A stretch of 32,337 nucleotides of DNA from an uncultured Candidatus Saccharibacteria bacterium (GCA_948663575.1 CAPNAV010000012.1:1-32337), one strand, 5' to 3'. Positions 1 through 7,825 are shown, numbered from the stretch's first letter. A program made the numbers and translations. The notes: generated by a model from the sequence alone, not told the origin.

Positions 1-53
1 TACAACGGGTTTTCATCCCGTCAACGCGGGTTCGACTCCCGCAGAGATCACCA
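1..53 (+). tRNA. tRNA-Glu (UUC anticodon), 3' part only
   Basis: The 3' part of a tRNA cut by the window edge. The anticodon stem ACGGG/CCCGT encloses a 7-nt loop TTTTCAT, giving anticodon TTC (Glu). It is followed by a T-arm (GCGGG, TTCGACT loop, CCCGC) and an acceptor 3' strand AGAGATC with A-CCA encoded in the DNA. The D-arm and the 5' acceptor strand lie outside the window, so acceptor pairing cannot be checked. Confidence 0.88.
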
Positions 54-108
54 TGATATCGTTCATAGATGTGGATGATGTGTTGGATTTTGATTTAGCT
101 TTGGTGGT

Positions 109-185
109 GGGCCGGTAGCTCAGTTGGTTAGAGCACGGGCCTTTTAAGCCCGGTGTCGAGAGTTCGAGCCTCTCCCGGCTCACCA
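109..185 (+). tRNA. tRNA-Lys (UUU anticodon)
   Basis: Complete cloverleaf. The acceptor strand GGGCCGG pairs with CCGGCTC (one G-U). The D-arm contains TAGCTCAGTTGGTTAGAGC. The anticodon stem CGGGC/GCCCG closes the loop CTTTTAA, giving anticodon TTT (Lys). The T-arm is GAGAG/CTCTC with a TTCGAGC loop. The 3' CCA is encoded. It lies 55 bp after tRNA-Glu, so the two are probably co-transcribed; a terminator follows at 204-234. Confidence 0.97.
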
Positions 186-203
186 TCAAGGCTAAAGAAA
201 GCA

Positions 204-234
204 AAAATAACCCTGCGAAAAGTGGGGTTATTTT
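204..234 (+). terminator. Intrinsic terminator after the tRNA pair
   Basis: The arms AAAATAACCC (204-213) and GGGTTATTTT (225-234) are perfectly complementary around an 11-nt loop. The 3' arm supplies the T-tract. It lies 18 bp after the tRNA-Lys CCA end. Confidence 0.8.
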
Positions 235-280
235 GTGTTTTATGAATAACCTTTCAGTCTAGAAACCCATCATCGGTTTC

Positions 281-638
281 ATAAAAAAGCTTGTCTTTTC
301 TGAGTTTTGCAACTTAGAAATTACTTCGTCACCTTGTCGTAAAAACAAGTCTTTCACGACAATCACTGTCGGGCGTCACCTCGAAAAAGAAAGTAAACTT
401 TCTTTTTGCTCGGTTCCTACGACAGGACGAATAATAAAGTAGAACTTTATTATTACTCGCGTTCCTTGTAATTTCTGAATCTTTGATTCAGAAAAGCCTG
501 CGTCGGTTCGGATAAAGTATAATTCTTATACTTTATCGCTCACGCTCCTTGTCTTTTCTGAGTTTTGCAACTCAGAAAAGCCTGCGTCGCTATAAAAAGC
601 GAAAACAAGATTTTCTCTTTTTCTCGCTTCCTTGTCTT
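281..638. repeat. Array of small hairpins upstream of cassette 1
   Basis: There is no plausible gene here; the stretch is a run of short inverted repeats. Visible stems include 296-319 (TTTCTGAG.../...TTAGAAA), 334-340 with 356-362 (TTGTCGT/ACGACAA), 384-394 with 397-407 (AAAAAGAAAGT/ACTTTCTTTTT), 430-440 with 444-454 (AATAATAAAGT/ACTTTATTATT), 472-481 with 485-494 (TTTCTGAATC/GATTCAGAAA), 511-522 with 526-537 (GATAAAGTATAA and its complement) and 554-564 with 569-579. Linkers between stems recur (CCTGCGTCG; CTCGCGTTCCTTGT-like). The last linker runs directly into the 5' boundary of cassette 1. Confidence 0.75.
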
Positions 639-959
639 TTGGTGAGCGATGATAATAAAAATGGAGCATCAACTGCAAATCAAGGAGTTTCGCTCCCTCA
701 TAACCTATCCGCCACCCACAATATCAGTCTTTCGCCGTTATTTATTGGGCATACTGGTAATGCAATTAGCTGGATGGACAACTGGACGTTTATGGTTTAT
801 GGACGCGGGCAAGATACTGTCTTTTTTAGTAAAACATCTAAAACATCTGGATACGCATATCGACTTTATGCCACCGTTGCAGACACTCTTCCAGCTCATT
901 CTGACGCTCGCGGCTTCGGCTTTTCCCTCCGCTGCCTAGTCTCTACTAATAATGGATAA
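639..959 (+). pseudogene. Cassette 1: silent Fib_succ_major-like C-terminal domain
   Basis: An open stretch of 106 codons from LVSDD to RCLVSTNNG-stop. It has no start codon of its own with a ribosome binding site, no signal peptide and no visible promoter; the reading frame upstream merely runs through the hairpin array. The interior keeps the shared cassette pattern: a P after about 20 residues, SATHN, SPLF, a GRG segment, and a C-terminal G-F-S-L-R-C-L. The ending resembles Fibrobacter succinogenes major domains (GYSVRCV-type). I interpret it as a stored, untranslated C-terminal domain. The 23-nt invariant 3' block is at 930-952. It lies between the hairpin array and the slipin gene. Confidence 0.72.
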
Positions 960-1012
960 TGATAAAGCTTTACGCGACAGAATATGTGCTTGTGGGCGAT
1001 ATGGCTAAAGAA

Positions 1013-1759
1013 TTAGTGGAATTTGTTAGCGAAAGTATTGGCAATGTCAGTTGGGAGTAATACGACAGTTTTTTGAGAAGGGTCGGAGCTGATTTTTTCG
1101 AGGGTTTGGAGGGTGCGAATACTGATACCGCCAGGAGTTTGAGCGAGGAGGTGGGCGGCTTCGGCGACAGCGGTAGCGGCGGCTTTTTCACCTTCGGCGG
1201 AAATGATGGCGGCGCGGCGTTCGCGTTCAGCTTCGGCTTGCTTAGCCATGGCACGTTTCATGTCGGCAGGAAGCTCGATATTTTGGAGCTTGACGCTTTC
1301 GATGTCGATACCCCATTTGTCGGCTTGGGCGTCGACGATTTCGCGGATTTGGATGGAAATTTCGTCACGTTTGCTGAGGATTTCGTCAAGATCGAAATTA
1401 CCGGTGACATCGCGAAGAGCGGTTTGAGCAAAAGTGCTAGTGGCATAGCGATAGTTGGTAGTCTCGAGGACGGCTTTGCTAGCATCAATAACGCGAGCAT
1501 AAACAACAGCATCCACATTGACAGTGACGTTGTCACGGGTGATGACTTCTTGTTTGGGGATATCCATAGGAGTGGTGCGAATATCGACTTTGAGCATTTT
1601 GTCGATATAAGGGATAATGACACGAAAACCGGGGTTTAGAGTGCGAGAGTAACGTCCAAGACGAAGAACGATACCGCGTTCGTATTGATTGATGATGCGA
1701 ATGCCAGGTATGATAATGCCGACCAAAATAGCGGCGATAATGATTAATAAAACAACCAT
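1013..1759 (-). CDS. Slipin / stomatin-like SPFH (band 7) membrane protein
   Basis: A 248-residue SPFH-family protein. An N-terminal hydrophobic segment (residues 1-20) is followed by the typical slipin start of the band 7 domain (INQYERGIVLRLGRY, about 24-38; NPGFRVIIPYID, about 42-53). A coiled-coil-like Ala/Glu region (EAERERRAAIISAEGEKAA) and a C-terminal segment complete it. Length matches bacterial slipins (about 250). Members form membrane-associated oligomers linked to membrane microdomains; the role in this organism is unknown. The ATG at 1759 follows a strong AAGGAGT ribosome binding site. The -10-like TATAAT at 1780-1785 and the SD lie within an 11-bp inverted repeat (1766-1799). 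No NfeD partner gene is adjacent. Confidence 0.93.
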   Translation of the reverse strand: MVVLLIIIAAILVGIIIPGIRIINQYERGIVLRLGRYSRTLNPGFRVIIPYIDKMLKVDIRTTPMDIPKQEVITRDNVTVNVDAVVYARVIDASKAVLETTNYRYATSTFAQTALRDVTGNFDLDEILSKRDEISIQIREIVDAQADKWGIDIESVKLQNIELPADMKRAMAKQAEAERERRAAIISAEGEKAAATAVAEAAHLLAQTPGGISIRTLQTLEKISSDPSQKTVVLLPTDIANTFANKFH

Positions 1760-1765
1760 AAAACT

Positions 1766-1799
1766 ACTCCTTTTCGATGATTATAGCACGAAAAGGAGT
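1766..1799 (-). promoter_or_regulatory. Inverted repeat around the slipin -10 box and SD
   Basis: The perfect 11-bp arms ACTCCTTTTCG (1766-1776) and CGAAAAGGAGT (1789-1799) flank ATGATTATAGCA. On the minus strand the spacer contains TATAAT, and the downstream arm carries the AAGGAGT SD of the slipin gene. Transcripts reading through from the upstream gene could pair the SD, while transcripts starting just after the -10 would lack the 5' arm. This regulatory reading is inference; the repeat is seen directly. Confidence 0.55.
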
Positions 1800-2341
1800 T
1801 AATCGGCGTAGTTGCGCTGTTTTTCGCAAGAATAATTGTATTCGATGGTGTAGTCGCGTGGACCGTAAGGCTCGTAGGGGATGTAGCGAAGAGTGGTGAG
1901 ATTAGTGTCGCAGGCGTAGTATTCATTGGAAAGGTATTGATAGTAGAGCGCTCGTTTTTCATCGCTATAGAGGAGGAGCTGACGCAAGCGGACGAGCGGA
2001 AGGCCGGTTTCGGTGAACCTAGAAAGAACTGTGGCGGGATCGTTGATATGGTTGCCGAGAGTATTAGGGTAAAGGGATTCGATATAGTAATCTCTGGCTA
2101 GTTTAGCAAGAGCTTCTTTAGCATCGCGTTCGGGATCAAATTGTGCGTTGGCAAAAACAGTAATACTGACGCAGATGGTGCAGATACAAAGGATACTAAT
2201 TAGGGCGCCCTCAGCCCAGGTGAAAGAGCGGCGAGGCTTGAGTTTGAGGGAGTTGCGGCGAGGTGTGGACTTAGCAGAGCTAGTGCGGCGGGTTTTAGCG
2301 GTATGAGCGGTGTGCATAACTTGAGATCTTTGCTTAACCAT
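1799..2341 (-). CDS. Small single-pass membrane protein, unknown function
   Basis: I do not recognise the family. The ATG at 2341 (MVKQRSQ) gives 180 residues; the longer open frame upstream overlaps pyruvate kinase and is rejected. Residues 1-43 are basic and Ser/Thr/Arg-rich (cytoplasmic). A hydrophobic segment follows at about 47-69 (ALISILCICTICVSITVFA), then an extracytoplasmic domain of about 110 residues with two cysteines (YYACDTN and NYSCEKQ) that could pair. The layout suggests a type II or pilin-like anchored protein. A TACAAT -10-like box lies 10 nt upstream of the start. It is divergent from pyk and ends about 40 bp before the slipin gene. Confidence 0.8.
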   Translation of the reverse strand: MVKQRSQVMHTAHTAKTRRTSSAKSTPRRNSLKLKPRRSFTWAEGALISILCICTICVSITVFANAQFDPERDAKEALAKLARDYYIESLYPNTLGNHINDPATVLSRFTETGLPLVRLRQLLLYSDEKRALYYQYLSNEYYACDTNLTTLRYIPYEPYGPRDYTIEYNYSCEKQRNYAD

Positions 2342-2414
2342 AATTATTACGATTGTATCACTAAAAATTAAAAACGGAAGTAGTGGATAGGTTCGTAGAA
2401 TAATAAATATATGG

Positions 2415-2420
2415 TAGAAT
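2415..2420 (+). promoter_or_regulatory. -10 box of pyk (leaderless spacing)
   Basis: TAGAAT ends 6 nt before the pyk ATG, so transcription would start at or within a base of the A of ATG. The same spacing occurs at priA, the FemAB gene and ftsA. Confidence 0.55.
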
Positions 2421-2426
2421 GGGGTA

Positions 2427-3854
2427 ATGAGTAGAGTATTTAAGAGAACAAAAATTTTGGCTACGATTGGCCCAGCTGTATCGAGCCCAGAGCAAATCAG
2501 AGATTTAATTATGGCGGGGGTGAATGGGTGTCGGTTGAACTTTTCGCACGGAGATAACGAAACGAGAGATAAGCATATCGCTTGGATTCGAAAGGCGGCC
2601 GAAGAAAAAGGTCGTTCGGTGACGATCGTGCAAGATTTGCAGGGGCCAAAAATTCGTTTGGGAATTATCAAAGATAACTATTTGGAAGTAAAAAAAGGCG
2701 ATATTCTGACGCTAGACTATGCTTTGAAAGAGCATGCCGGGGATTTGATCTTGCCGCTGCAGTACAATTTAGCAGAAAAGGTGCGCGTCGGAGAACCGAT
2801 CTATATCTTTGATGGAAAAGTACGGACGCATGTGGTAGAGATTCCATCGGAGACGGCGATTAAGCTCGAGGTTGAGAATGATGGCGTCGTGATGAGTAAT
2901 AAAGGTTTGAATTTGCCAGAGACGGATTTTGGTGGAGATATTTTGCCGCCGAAAGATTTGGCGGATATTGAATGGGGTGCGACGCGGGATTTCGATTATT
3001 TGGCAGTGTCGTTTGTGCAGACTGCAGACGATATCCGAAAAGTGCGCGAAGTGCTAAAAAAGTATAATTCACCACTGAAAGTGATTGCAAAAATCGAGAC
3101 GCGCAAGGCGATTTCGACAGATGAGAATCTGGAAGAAATCGTGGAGGAAGTCGATGGAATCATGGTGGCGCGTGGCGATATGGCAGTCGAGGCGGGGGCT
3201 GAAGTGGTGCCGATTGTGCAGAGGAAGTTGGTGACACTGTGTCGTAAATACGCGAAGCTTTGTATCGTGGCAACACAGACGATGGCATCAATGGTAGATA
3301 ATCCGGAGCCGACACGTGCTGAGGTGAGCGATGTGGCGAATGCAGTGATTCAGGGTGCTGATGTGGTGATGCTTTCGGATGAAACAGCGATGGGGAAATA
3401 TCCTCTAGAGACCGTGAAAGCAATGAAAAAAGTGATTCTCTATACGCAAAATAATTCGACGATTTTGCCATTAGAACAGGATCCGAGCAGTAATGATCAG
3501 GATTATGATGCGATAGCGGCGGCAGCTGTGAAATTAGCAGAAGGTTTGGACGCAGATTTGATTATGTGCCAGACGACGACTGGGGCGACTGCGAGAGTAG
3601 TGGCAGCGCAGAGGCCGAATTTGCCGATTATTACGGTGACACCAGATGCGCGCGTAGCTAATCAATTAGCACTTAGATATGCGAATTCAGCTTTTGTACG
3701 TCCAGAGTCCCCAGAGGCTGGATTGAAGCTGGTAGAAGAGCTGAAGGAGTCTGGATATCTACAACTGAGAGAGGGAAACGATAAGTTGAAAGTAGTCGTA
3801 GTGTCGGGTGAGGGGCAAGGTGCAACAAATACGATTAAACTGCGCTACGTTTAG
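2427..3854 (+). CDS. pyk: Pyruvate kinase
   Basis: 475 residues, the usual size for bacterial PK. It catalyses phosphoenolpyruvate + ADP to pyruvate + ATP, the last step of glycolysis. Visible motifs: RTKILATIGPA at the N terminus (about 7-17), LNFSHG (about 38-43), QGPKIRLG (about 72-79), the catalytic KIETRKA (about 214-220), VARGDMAVE (about 239-247) and PTRAEVSDVANA (about 287-298). The C-terminal allosteric-type domain ends with a GATN segment. The box TAGAAT at 2415-2420 is 6 nt before the ATG and no SD is evident, so the mRNA is probably leaderless. phosphoglycerate kinase follows after a terminator, grouping two substrate-level ATP-forming steps. Confidence 0.98.
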   Translation: MSRVFKRTKILATIGPAVSSPEQIRDLIMAGVNGCRLNFSHGDNETRDKHIAWIRKAAEEKGRSVTIVQDLQGPKIRLGIIKDNYLEVKKGDILTLDYALKEHAGDLILPLQYNLAEKVRVGEPIYIFDGKVRTHVVEIPSETAIKLEVENDGVVMSNKGLNLPETDFGGDILPPKDLADIEWGATRDFDYLAVSFVQTADDIRKVREVLKKYNSPLKVIAKIETRKAISTDENLEEIVEEVDGIMVARGDMAVEAGAEVVPIVQRKLVTLCRKYAKLCIVATQTMASMVDNPEPTRAEVSDVANAVIQGADVVMLSDETAMGKYPLETVKAMKKVILYTQNNSTILPLEQDPSSNDQDYDAIAAAAVKLAEGLDADLIMCQTTTGATARVVAAQRPNLPIITVTPDARVANQLALRYANSAFVRPESPEAGLKLVEELKESGYLQLREGNDKLKVVVVSGEGQGATNTIKLRYV

Positions 3855-3863
3855 ATAAAAACA

Positions 3864-3891
3864 AAAATGGGTCTGGAAACGGGCCCATTTT
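3864..3891 (+). terminator. Intrinsic terminator after pyk
   Basis: AAAATGGGTC (3864-3873) pairs with GGCCCATTTT (3882-3891) with one G-U pair and an 8-nt loop. The T-run is short. It sits 9 bp after the pyk stop and 20 bp before the pgk start, so partial read-through into pgk is possible. Confidence 0.7.
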
Positions 3892-3911
3892 GATAACTAG
3901 AGGAGAGGTTG

Positions 3912-5000
3912 ATGTTTGATAAGCAAACGATTCGTGATGTTAATATAAAAGACGAAATTGTCTTGGTGCGAGTGGATTATAATGTGCCGCTAGAGCAGAC
4001 GGAGGACGGAGCTTGGCAGGTAAAAAGCGATTTGAGGATTCGGGCAAGTTTGCCAACGATTGAATATTTGCGCGAACGTGGGGCAAAAAAGATTATTTTG
4101 ATGTCGCATTTAGGGCGACCGGAAGGGCGAGATGAGAGTTTGTCATTGAAACCGATGGCGGAAGCTTTGGCAGAATTGATGCAAGGGGTGTCGGTGGATT
4201 TTGTGGATGAGATTTCTGGGCCAGAAGTGGTGGCGGCGGTAGAAGAACTGCCAGATGGCGGAATTTTACTATTAGAAAACTTGAGGTTTGAGCCGGGGGA
4301 GAAGCAGAATTCTGAGGATTTTGCGCGGGAGATCGTTGAAAGCATAGGTGCGACTCTGTTTGTACAGGACGGTTTTGCGGCGACACATAGAGCGCATGCT
4401 TCGACGGAGGCGGTGACTCGGCTGTTGCCAGCAGTGGCGGGGTTCCTAGTAGAGAAGGAAGTGAAATTGTTGACGCAAGCCTTAAAGGCGCCGGAAAAGC
4501 CGTTGGTAGTAATTATTGGCGGAGCAAAGGTAGAGGATAAGGAACCTTTGATTGAGAAGTTTTTGCCGATTGCGGATAAGATCTTGGTGGGAGGGAAGAT
4601 TGCGGCGGATGGCTACGTTCCAAAGGATTCGAAGGTATATGTGGCGGAAGATTTCGATGAAGATGGAGAGGGGAATAAACTGGATATTGGGCCAATAGCA
4701 ACCGGAAAATTTGTTGAGGCGATTAATGATGCGAAAACAGTTCTCTGGAATGGTGTGCTAGGGAAAGTTGAGGATGCGGCTTTTGCGACAGGGTCGGAAA
4801 TTGTGGCGAAGACGCTGGGCGAAAAGCATGATGTGGTGGCGATAATTTGTGGTGGTGATACGACTGGGTTTGTACAGGAGCTGATGGAGGATGATCCAGA
4901 TTTAGAGTTTGCATTGGTGTCAACAGGGGGTGGAGCAGCGCTAGAATTGCTAACAGGTGGGGCAATGCCAGGTATAGAGAAGCTGTGGAAAAGTGAGTAG
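3912..5000 (+). CDS. pgk: Phosphoglycerate kinase
   Basis: 362 residues, somewhat shorter than typical bacterial PGK (about 390-400). It transfers phosphate between 1,3-bisphosphoglycerate and ADP in glycolysis. Motifs: LVRVDYNVPL near residue 20, SHLGRPEG (about 64-71), LLLENLRFEPGE (about 118-129), HRAHAS (about 159-164), VIIGGAKVEDK (about 200-210) and the C-terminal GGDTTGF and STGGGAALE glycine-rich nucleotide-site loops. The ATG at 3912 has an AGGAGAGG SD at 3901-3908; an in-frame TTG just upstream (3909) is less likely. No separate promoter is clear between the pyk terminator and this gene. Confidence 0.97.
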   Translation: MFDKQTIRDVNIKDEIVLVRVDYNVPLEQTEDGAWQVKSDLRIRASLPTIEYLRERGAKKIILMSHLGRPEGRDESLSLKPMAEALAELMQGVSVDFVDEISGPEVVAAVEELPDGGILLLENLRFEPGEKQNSEDFAREIVESIGATLFVQDGFAATHRAHASTEAVTRLLPAVAGFLVEKEVKLLTQALKAPEKPLVVIIGGAKVEDKEPLIEKFLPIADKILVGGKIAADGYVPKDSKVYVAEDFDEDGEGNKLDIGPIATGKFVEAINDAKTVLWNGVLGKVEDAAFATGSEIVAKTLGEKHDVVAIICGGDTTGFVQELMEDDPDLEFALVSTGGGAALELLTGGAMPGIEKLWKSE

Positions 5001-5039
5001 AAAAAACGCAAAAAACATAAAAATTATCACAAAAAGTCG

Positions 5040-5068
5040 TTGACATGACGAAACCGCTCGCGTATTAT
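5040..5068 (+). promoter_or_regulatory. Canonical sigma-70-type promoter of the surface-protein locus
   Basis: TTGACA (5040-5045), a 17-bp spacer and TATTAT (5063-5068). It is the closest match to the -35/-10 consensus in the window. It leaves a 5' untranslated region of about 55 nt before the start at 5132, ending in an AAAGGAG SD. This suggests high expression of the downstream gene. Confidence 0.75.
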
Positions 5069-5131
5069 AGAAATATAAAGGTCACAACATAAATAATTAA
5101 ACATAAATACAGACATAAAGGAGAAAATATT

Positions 5132-5728
5132 ATGTCAAAGACTATTATGGCTGCTGCCGCTTTAAGCGTCGTTGCTGGCTTAGGCGTTGCTGCTTTGCCA
5201 CTCAGCTCTTACGCTGCTGATCTCAACACCGCTTCTGAGAACATTGATGTTATCGTTAATATTGATAATACGATTTCGATGGCTGTTGATACGAATGCTG
5301 TTGAGATGAACTTGGTTCCAGGCGGTGCTGCTGTTACTGATAAGACTGTTACCGCGACTGTGACTACTAATAATGCTACTGGTTACGAGCTGTATATCCG
5401 CGACAGTGATGACAGTACTGCATTGGTTAGTGCAGAGGGTAATTCTATTAATGCTGGTACTACTTTGAGCGGCGCTGCTTCGGCTTGGGCTTATCAAGGT
5501 GGTGATGTGACTGGATGGACTGCTATTACAACCGATAATGCTAAAATTAAAACAGTTACCAACCCAACCGGTACCGATAACGCTGGTCAGCTCGATCAGG
5601 CTGCTGCACGCGAAACTGTGATTACTTTTGGTGCTTATGCTGAGTCAAATCAGCAATCTGGTACTTATAAAGGTGGCGTCACTTTGACGGCTGTTGCTAC
5701 TGGTGCTACCGCTAATCCAGGTAACTAA
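5132..5728 (+). CDS. Abundant secreted surface protein (unknown; WxL-like or pilus-like domain)
   Basis: 198 residues with a signal peptide (cleavage likely after SSYA, about residue 28). The mature part is Thr/Ala/Asn-rich, with TVTATVTTNNATGYELYI near the middle and a C-terminal SGTYKGGVTLTAVATG strand. That pattern resembles beta-sandwich surface proteins made by Firmicutes (WxL type), although the WxL motif itself is absent. Similar domains precede Fib_succ_major domains in some Saccharibacteria surface proteins, from memory and unverified. Codon use is strikingly GCT/GTT/ACT rich compared with neighbours. With a consensus promoter, strong SD and its own terminator, this points to high expression. 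It heads the four-gene surface locus 5132-8829. Confidence 0.85.
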   Translation: MSKTIMAAAALSVVAGLGVAALPLSSYAADLNTASENIDVIVNIDNTISMAVDTNAVEMNLVPGGAAVTDKTVTATVTTNNATGYELYIRDSDDSTALVSAEGNSINAGTTLSGAASAWAYQGGDVTGWTAITTDNAKIKTVTNPTGTDNAGQLDQAAARETVITFGAYAESNQQSGTYKGGVTLTAVATGATANPGN

Positions 5729-5746
5729 TTAGATTATAATCTAATT
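5727..5746. repeat. 20-nt perfect palindrome after the surface-protein stop
   Basis: AATTAGATTA followed directly by TAATCTAATT, a perfect 20-nt palindrome overlapping the stop-codon region and 4 bp before the terminator hairpin at 5751. It may be an mRNA 3' stabilising stem or a binding site; the sequence does not decide. Confidence 0.6.
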
Positions 5747-5750
5747 TAGG

Positions 5751-5783
5751 AAATATACTGCTCTTAGGGGCAGTATATTTTTG
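5751..5783 (+). terminator. Intrinsic terminator after the secreted surface protein
   Basis: AAATATACTGC (5751-5761) pairs perfectly with GCAGTATATTT (5770-5780) around an 8-nt loop and is followed by T-rich sequence. It separates the highly expressed first gene from the DUF916-like genes. Confidence 0.85.
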
Positions 5784-5818
5784 TAGAAAATATAATTGCG
5801 TTTTTTAGGGAGGTAGAG

Positions 5819-5847
5819 TATAATGGATATAGTAAATGCTAGGAGGT
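5819..5847 (+). promoter_or_regulatory. Promoter -10 and SD of the first DUF916-like gene
   Basis: TATAAT at 5819-5824, then a leader of roughly 25 nt carrying AGGAGGT (5841-5847) 8 nt before the ATG at 5856. Unlike the leaderless genes, this mRNA has a conventional leader. Confidence 0.65.
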
Positions 5848-5855
5848 AAAAACGC

Positions 5856-6785
5856 ATGAAGATATTTAAGAAGGTTGGTCGTTTGGCTAGCTTGTTTTTG
5901 TTGGCGGCAGTGGCTGTACTGGGAGTGTCGGCAGCGCCGGTTTTTGCTGAGGATCCAGATCGTGCAGATGTGCGGATTCAGCTTTCGCCGACAGCATTGG
6001 ATTTGAAACTGGAGCCAGGAAAAACTTCAACAGCTACTTTTAAGGTACAGAATACTGGCAACAAGTCATTTAAATACGAGCTAGGGGTGACTCCGTACTC
6101 TGTGACAGATGAAAATTATACTGCTAATTTCGACGATAAAACCAATTATAGCGATATCGTAGATTGGATTACTTTCTCTCAGGATGGCGGCACTCTTGAA
6201 TCTGATACTGAGGATGAGATTACGGTGACCGTGAAAGTTCCGTCTGATGTGCCGGATGGTGGTCAGTATGCGATGGTTTATGCGCAGGTACAGGATGGAG
6301 AATTGGATACTTCAGGCGTGTTGGTCGAGCGGCGCGTAGGATTGTTAGTTTATTCATCGAACGTGAATGGTAAAACTCGCAAAGAGGGTAAGGTTCTTGA
6401 GAACAAAATCTCAGGTTTTGTGTTTAATCCTCCGGTTTCGGCAACATCTTTGGTTGAAAATACTGGTAACGTGCATTTGAATGCTACTTATGTTTTGCAA
6501 GTTTCAAAGTTCTTTGGTAATGAGGAAGTTTATAGCAATGAAGAGCATCCTGTAGAGGAAACGATTTTGCCGGAAACGACAAGATTACACACTGCTACAT
6601 GGGATAAGGCACCACAGCTTGGAATTTTTAAGGTTAAGCAGACGGTGACTTTTAATGGTGAAACGTCCGTAACTGACAAAGTTGTGTTTATTTGTCCGAT
6701 TTGGTTCTTGTTTATTGTGCTGCTGATTGTATTCTGCTTGGTATTTTGGATTGTAAGTAGGATTCGTAATCGTAATAAAAATTAG
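5856..6785 (+). CDS. DUF916-like (WxL-interacting type) membrane-anchored surface protein, first paralogue
   Basis: 309 residues: a signal peptide (1-31, cleavage after PVFA), an extracytoplasmic region, a TM helix (about 276-300) and a short basic tail (RIRNRNKN). The N-terminal half reads like DUF916 (IQLSPTALDLKLEPGKTSTATFKVQNTGNKSFKYELGVTPY..., VPSDVPDGGQYAMVYAQ). The second half (KISGFVFNPPVSATSLVENTGNVHL) resembles the following DUF3324-type beta-sandwich. In Firmicutes such proteins bind peptidoglycan and partner surface proteins. The next gene, 2 bp downstream, is a paralogue. A function in a cell-surface complex is inferred from family resemblance and context. Confidence 0.85.
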   Translation: MKIFKKVGRLASLFLLAAVAVLGVSAAPVFAEDPDRADVRIQLSPTALDLKLEPGKTSTATFKVQNTGNKSFKYELGVTPYSVTDENYTANFDDKTNYSDIVDWITFSQDGGTLESDTEDEITVTVKVPSDVPDGGQYAMVYAQVQDGELDTSGVLVERRVGLLVYSSNVNGKTRKEGKVLENKISGFVFNPPVSATSLVENTGNVHLNATYVLQVSKFFGNEEVYSNEEHPVEETILPETTRLHTATWDKAPQLGIFKVKQTVTFNGETSVTDKVVFICPIWFLFIVLLIVFCLVFWIVSRIRNRNKN

Positions 6786-6787
6786 AA

Positions 6788-7795
6788 ATGGAGACTAATA
6801 AGCTTATGAAAAGGTTTTTAGTTGGTGGGTTGGTGGCGATTCTGGCGCTATTTGGAGTTTGTTCCTGGTCGAGCAATGCTCTAGCCGAAGACGGTTTGGA
6901 CGGTGATGTAGCTAGCTCATTGCGGCTTTCTCCAAGCGGTACGAGGTTAACATTAAAGCCTGGGGAGGTGCTAGAAGGTAATGCTGAGGGATGTTTAGCA
7001 GGGTTGGCATCTGGATGTACTGTGCAGGTGACTAATAATGGTAACAAGGCATTCAAATATAAGGTCTATGTGACGCCGTATTCTGTGTCGGGATCCAATA
7101 ACGAATTGAGTTTCTCAACTACGACTGGTTATACTCAGATCGCACGCTGGATTACGATTAAGAATTCTAATGGTGAGTATGCGGATGAAGCAATTTTTAC
7201 CATTGAACCAGGTGAAACTCAAACCGTGGAATATCGGGTGACGATTCCTGATGATATTCCTGGTGGATCGCAATATGCGGTTTTGTGGGCGCAGATTATG
7301 GATGGCGAAGAATCTGCGAGTGGAATTCAGACAATTGGGCAGGTGGGTTCGGTGATTTCTGGACGTTCGTCTAGCCAGACTGTTGAGACTGCTGAGATTG
7401 TAGATATTGATATGACGAGGTTCTCTTTAAGTAATAATCTACATGCGAAGGCTAAGGTGCGAAATACTGGTAATGCGGATTTTGTGATTGAGTATAAGTA
7501 CACGGCAAGAACCTTCTTTGGTAAAGAAGTCCATGCGGATGAGGGTTCGATTGCGGCGTTTCCGGAAACTGAGTATGACGTGGCGATGGAATGGAATGAT
7601 GCGCCAATGCTAGGTATCTTTACGGCTACGTTTGAGATTAATGCGGGGGATCAGCATATTACTGAGACACATATTGTGGTAATTATGCCGCTTGTAGTGA
7701 TGATTTTATTAATTTTCTTGTTGACTATCATAATTGTATGGATTATAATTATGCTTAGAAAGCGCAAAGAGCGTAAAGCTCGCAAGCTGGTCTAG
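6788..7795 (+). CDS. DUF916-like membrane-anchored surface protein, second paralogue
   Basis: 335 residues from the ATG at 6788; the in-frame ATG at 6806 (MKRFLVGG) begins a more typical signal peptide and may be the true start, with GGAG 12 nt before it. Same architecture as the preceding gene: signal peptide, LSPSGTRLTLKPGE, NNGNKAFKYKVYVTPYSV, IPDDIPGGSQYAVLWAQ, NTGNADFVIEY, APMLGIFTATFEI, then a strong TM helix and a tail rich in Lys/Arg. Corresponding segments of the two paralogues align clearly, so they arose by tandem duplication. A Cys pair (GCLAGLASGC) in an inserted loop is absent from the first copy. Confidence 0.85.
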   Translation: METNKLMKRFLVGGLVAILALFGVCSWSSNALAEDGLDGDVASSLRLSPSGTRLTLKPGEVLEGNAEGCLAGLASGCTVQVTNNGNKAFKYKVYVTPYSVSGSNNELSFSTTTGYTQIARWITIKNSNGEYADEAIFTIEPGETQTVEYRVTIPDDIPGGSQYAVLWAQIMDGEESASGIQTIGQVGSVISGRSSSQTVETAEIVDIDMTRFSLSNNLHAKAKVRNTGNADFVIEYKYTARTFFGKEVHADEGSIAAFPETEYDVAMEWNDAPMLGIFTATFEINAGDQHITETHIVVIMPLVVMILLIFLLTIIIVWIIIMLRKRKERKARKLV

Positions 7796-7825
7796 CGCGT
7801 TAGTCTTAGCTTGTGGGTTGGCCAT

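Noticed and set aside
549..959. 136-codon plus-strand frame starting in the hairpin array
   Set aside because: Its first 30 codons run through noncoding hairpins by chance; only 639-959 matches the other cassettes.
2342..2671. N-terminal extension of the membrane protein at 1799-2341
   Set aside because: Lies antisense inside pyruvate kinase; the protein start at 2341 is sufficient.
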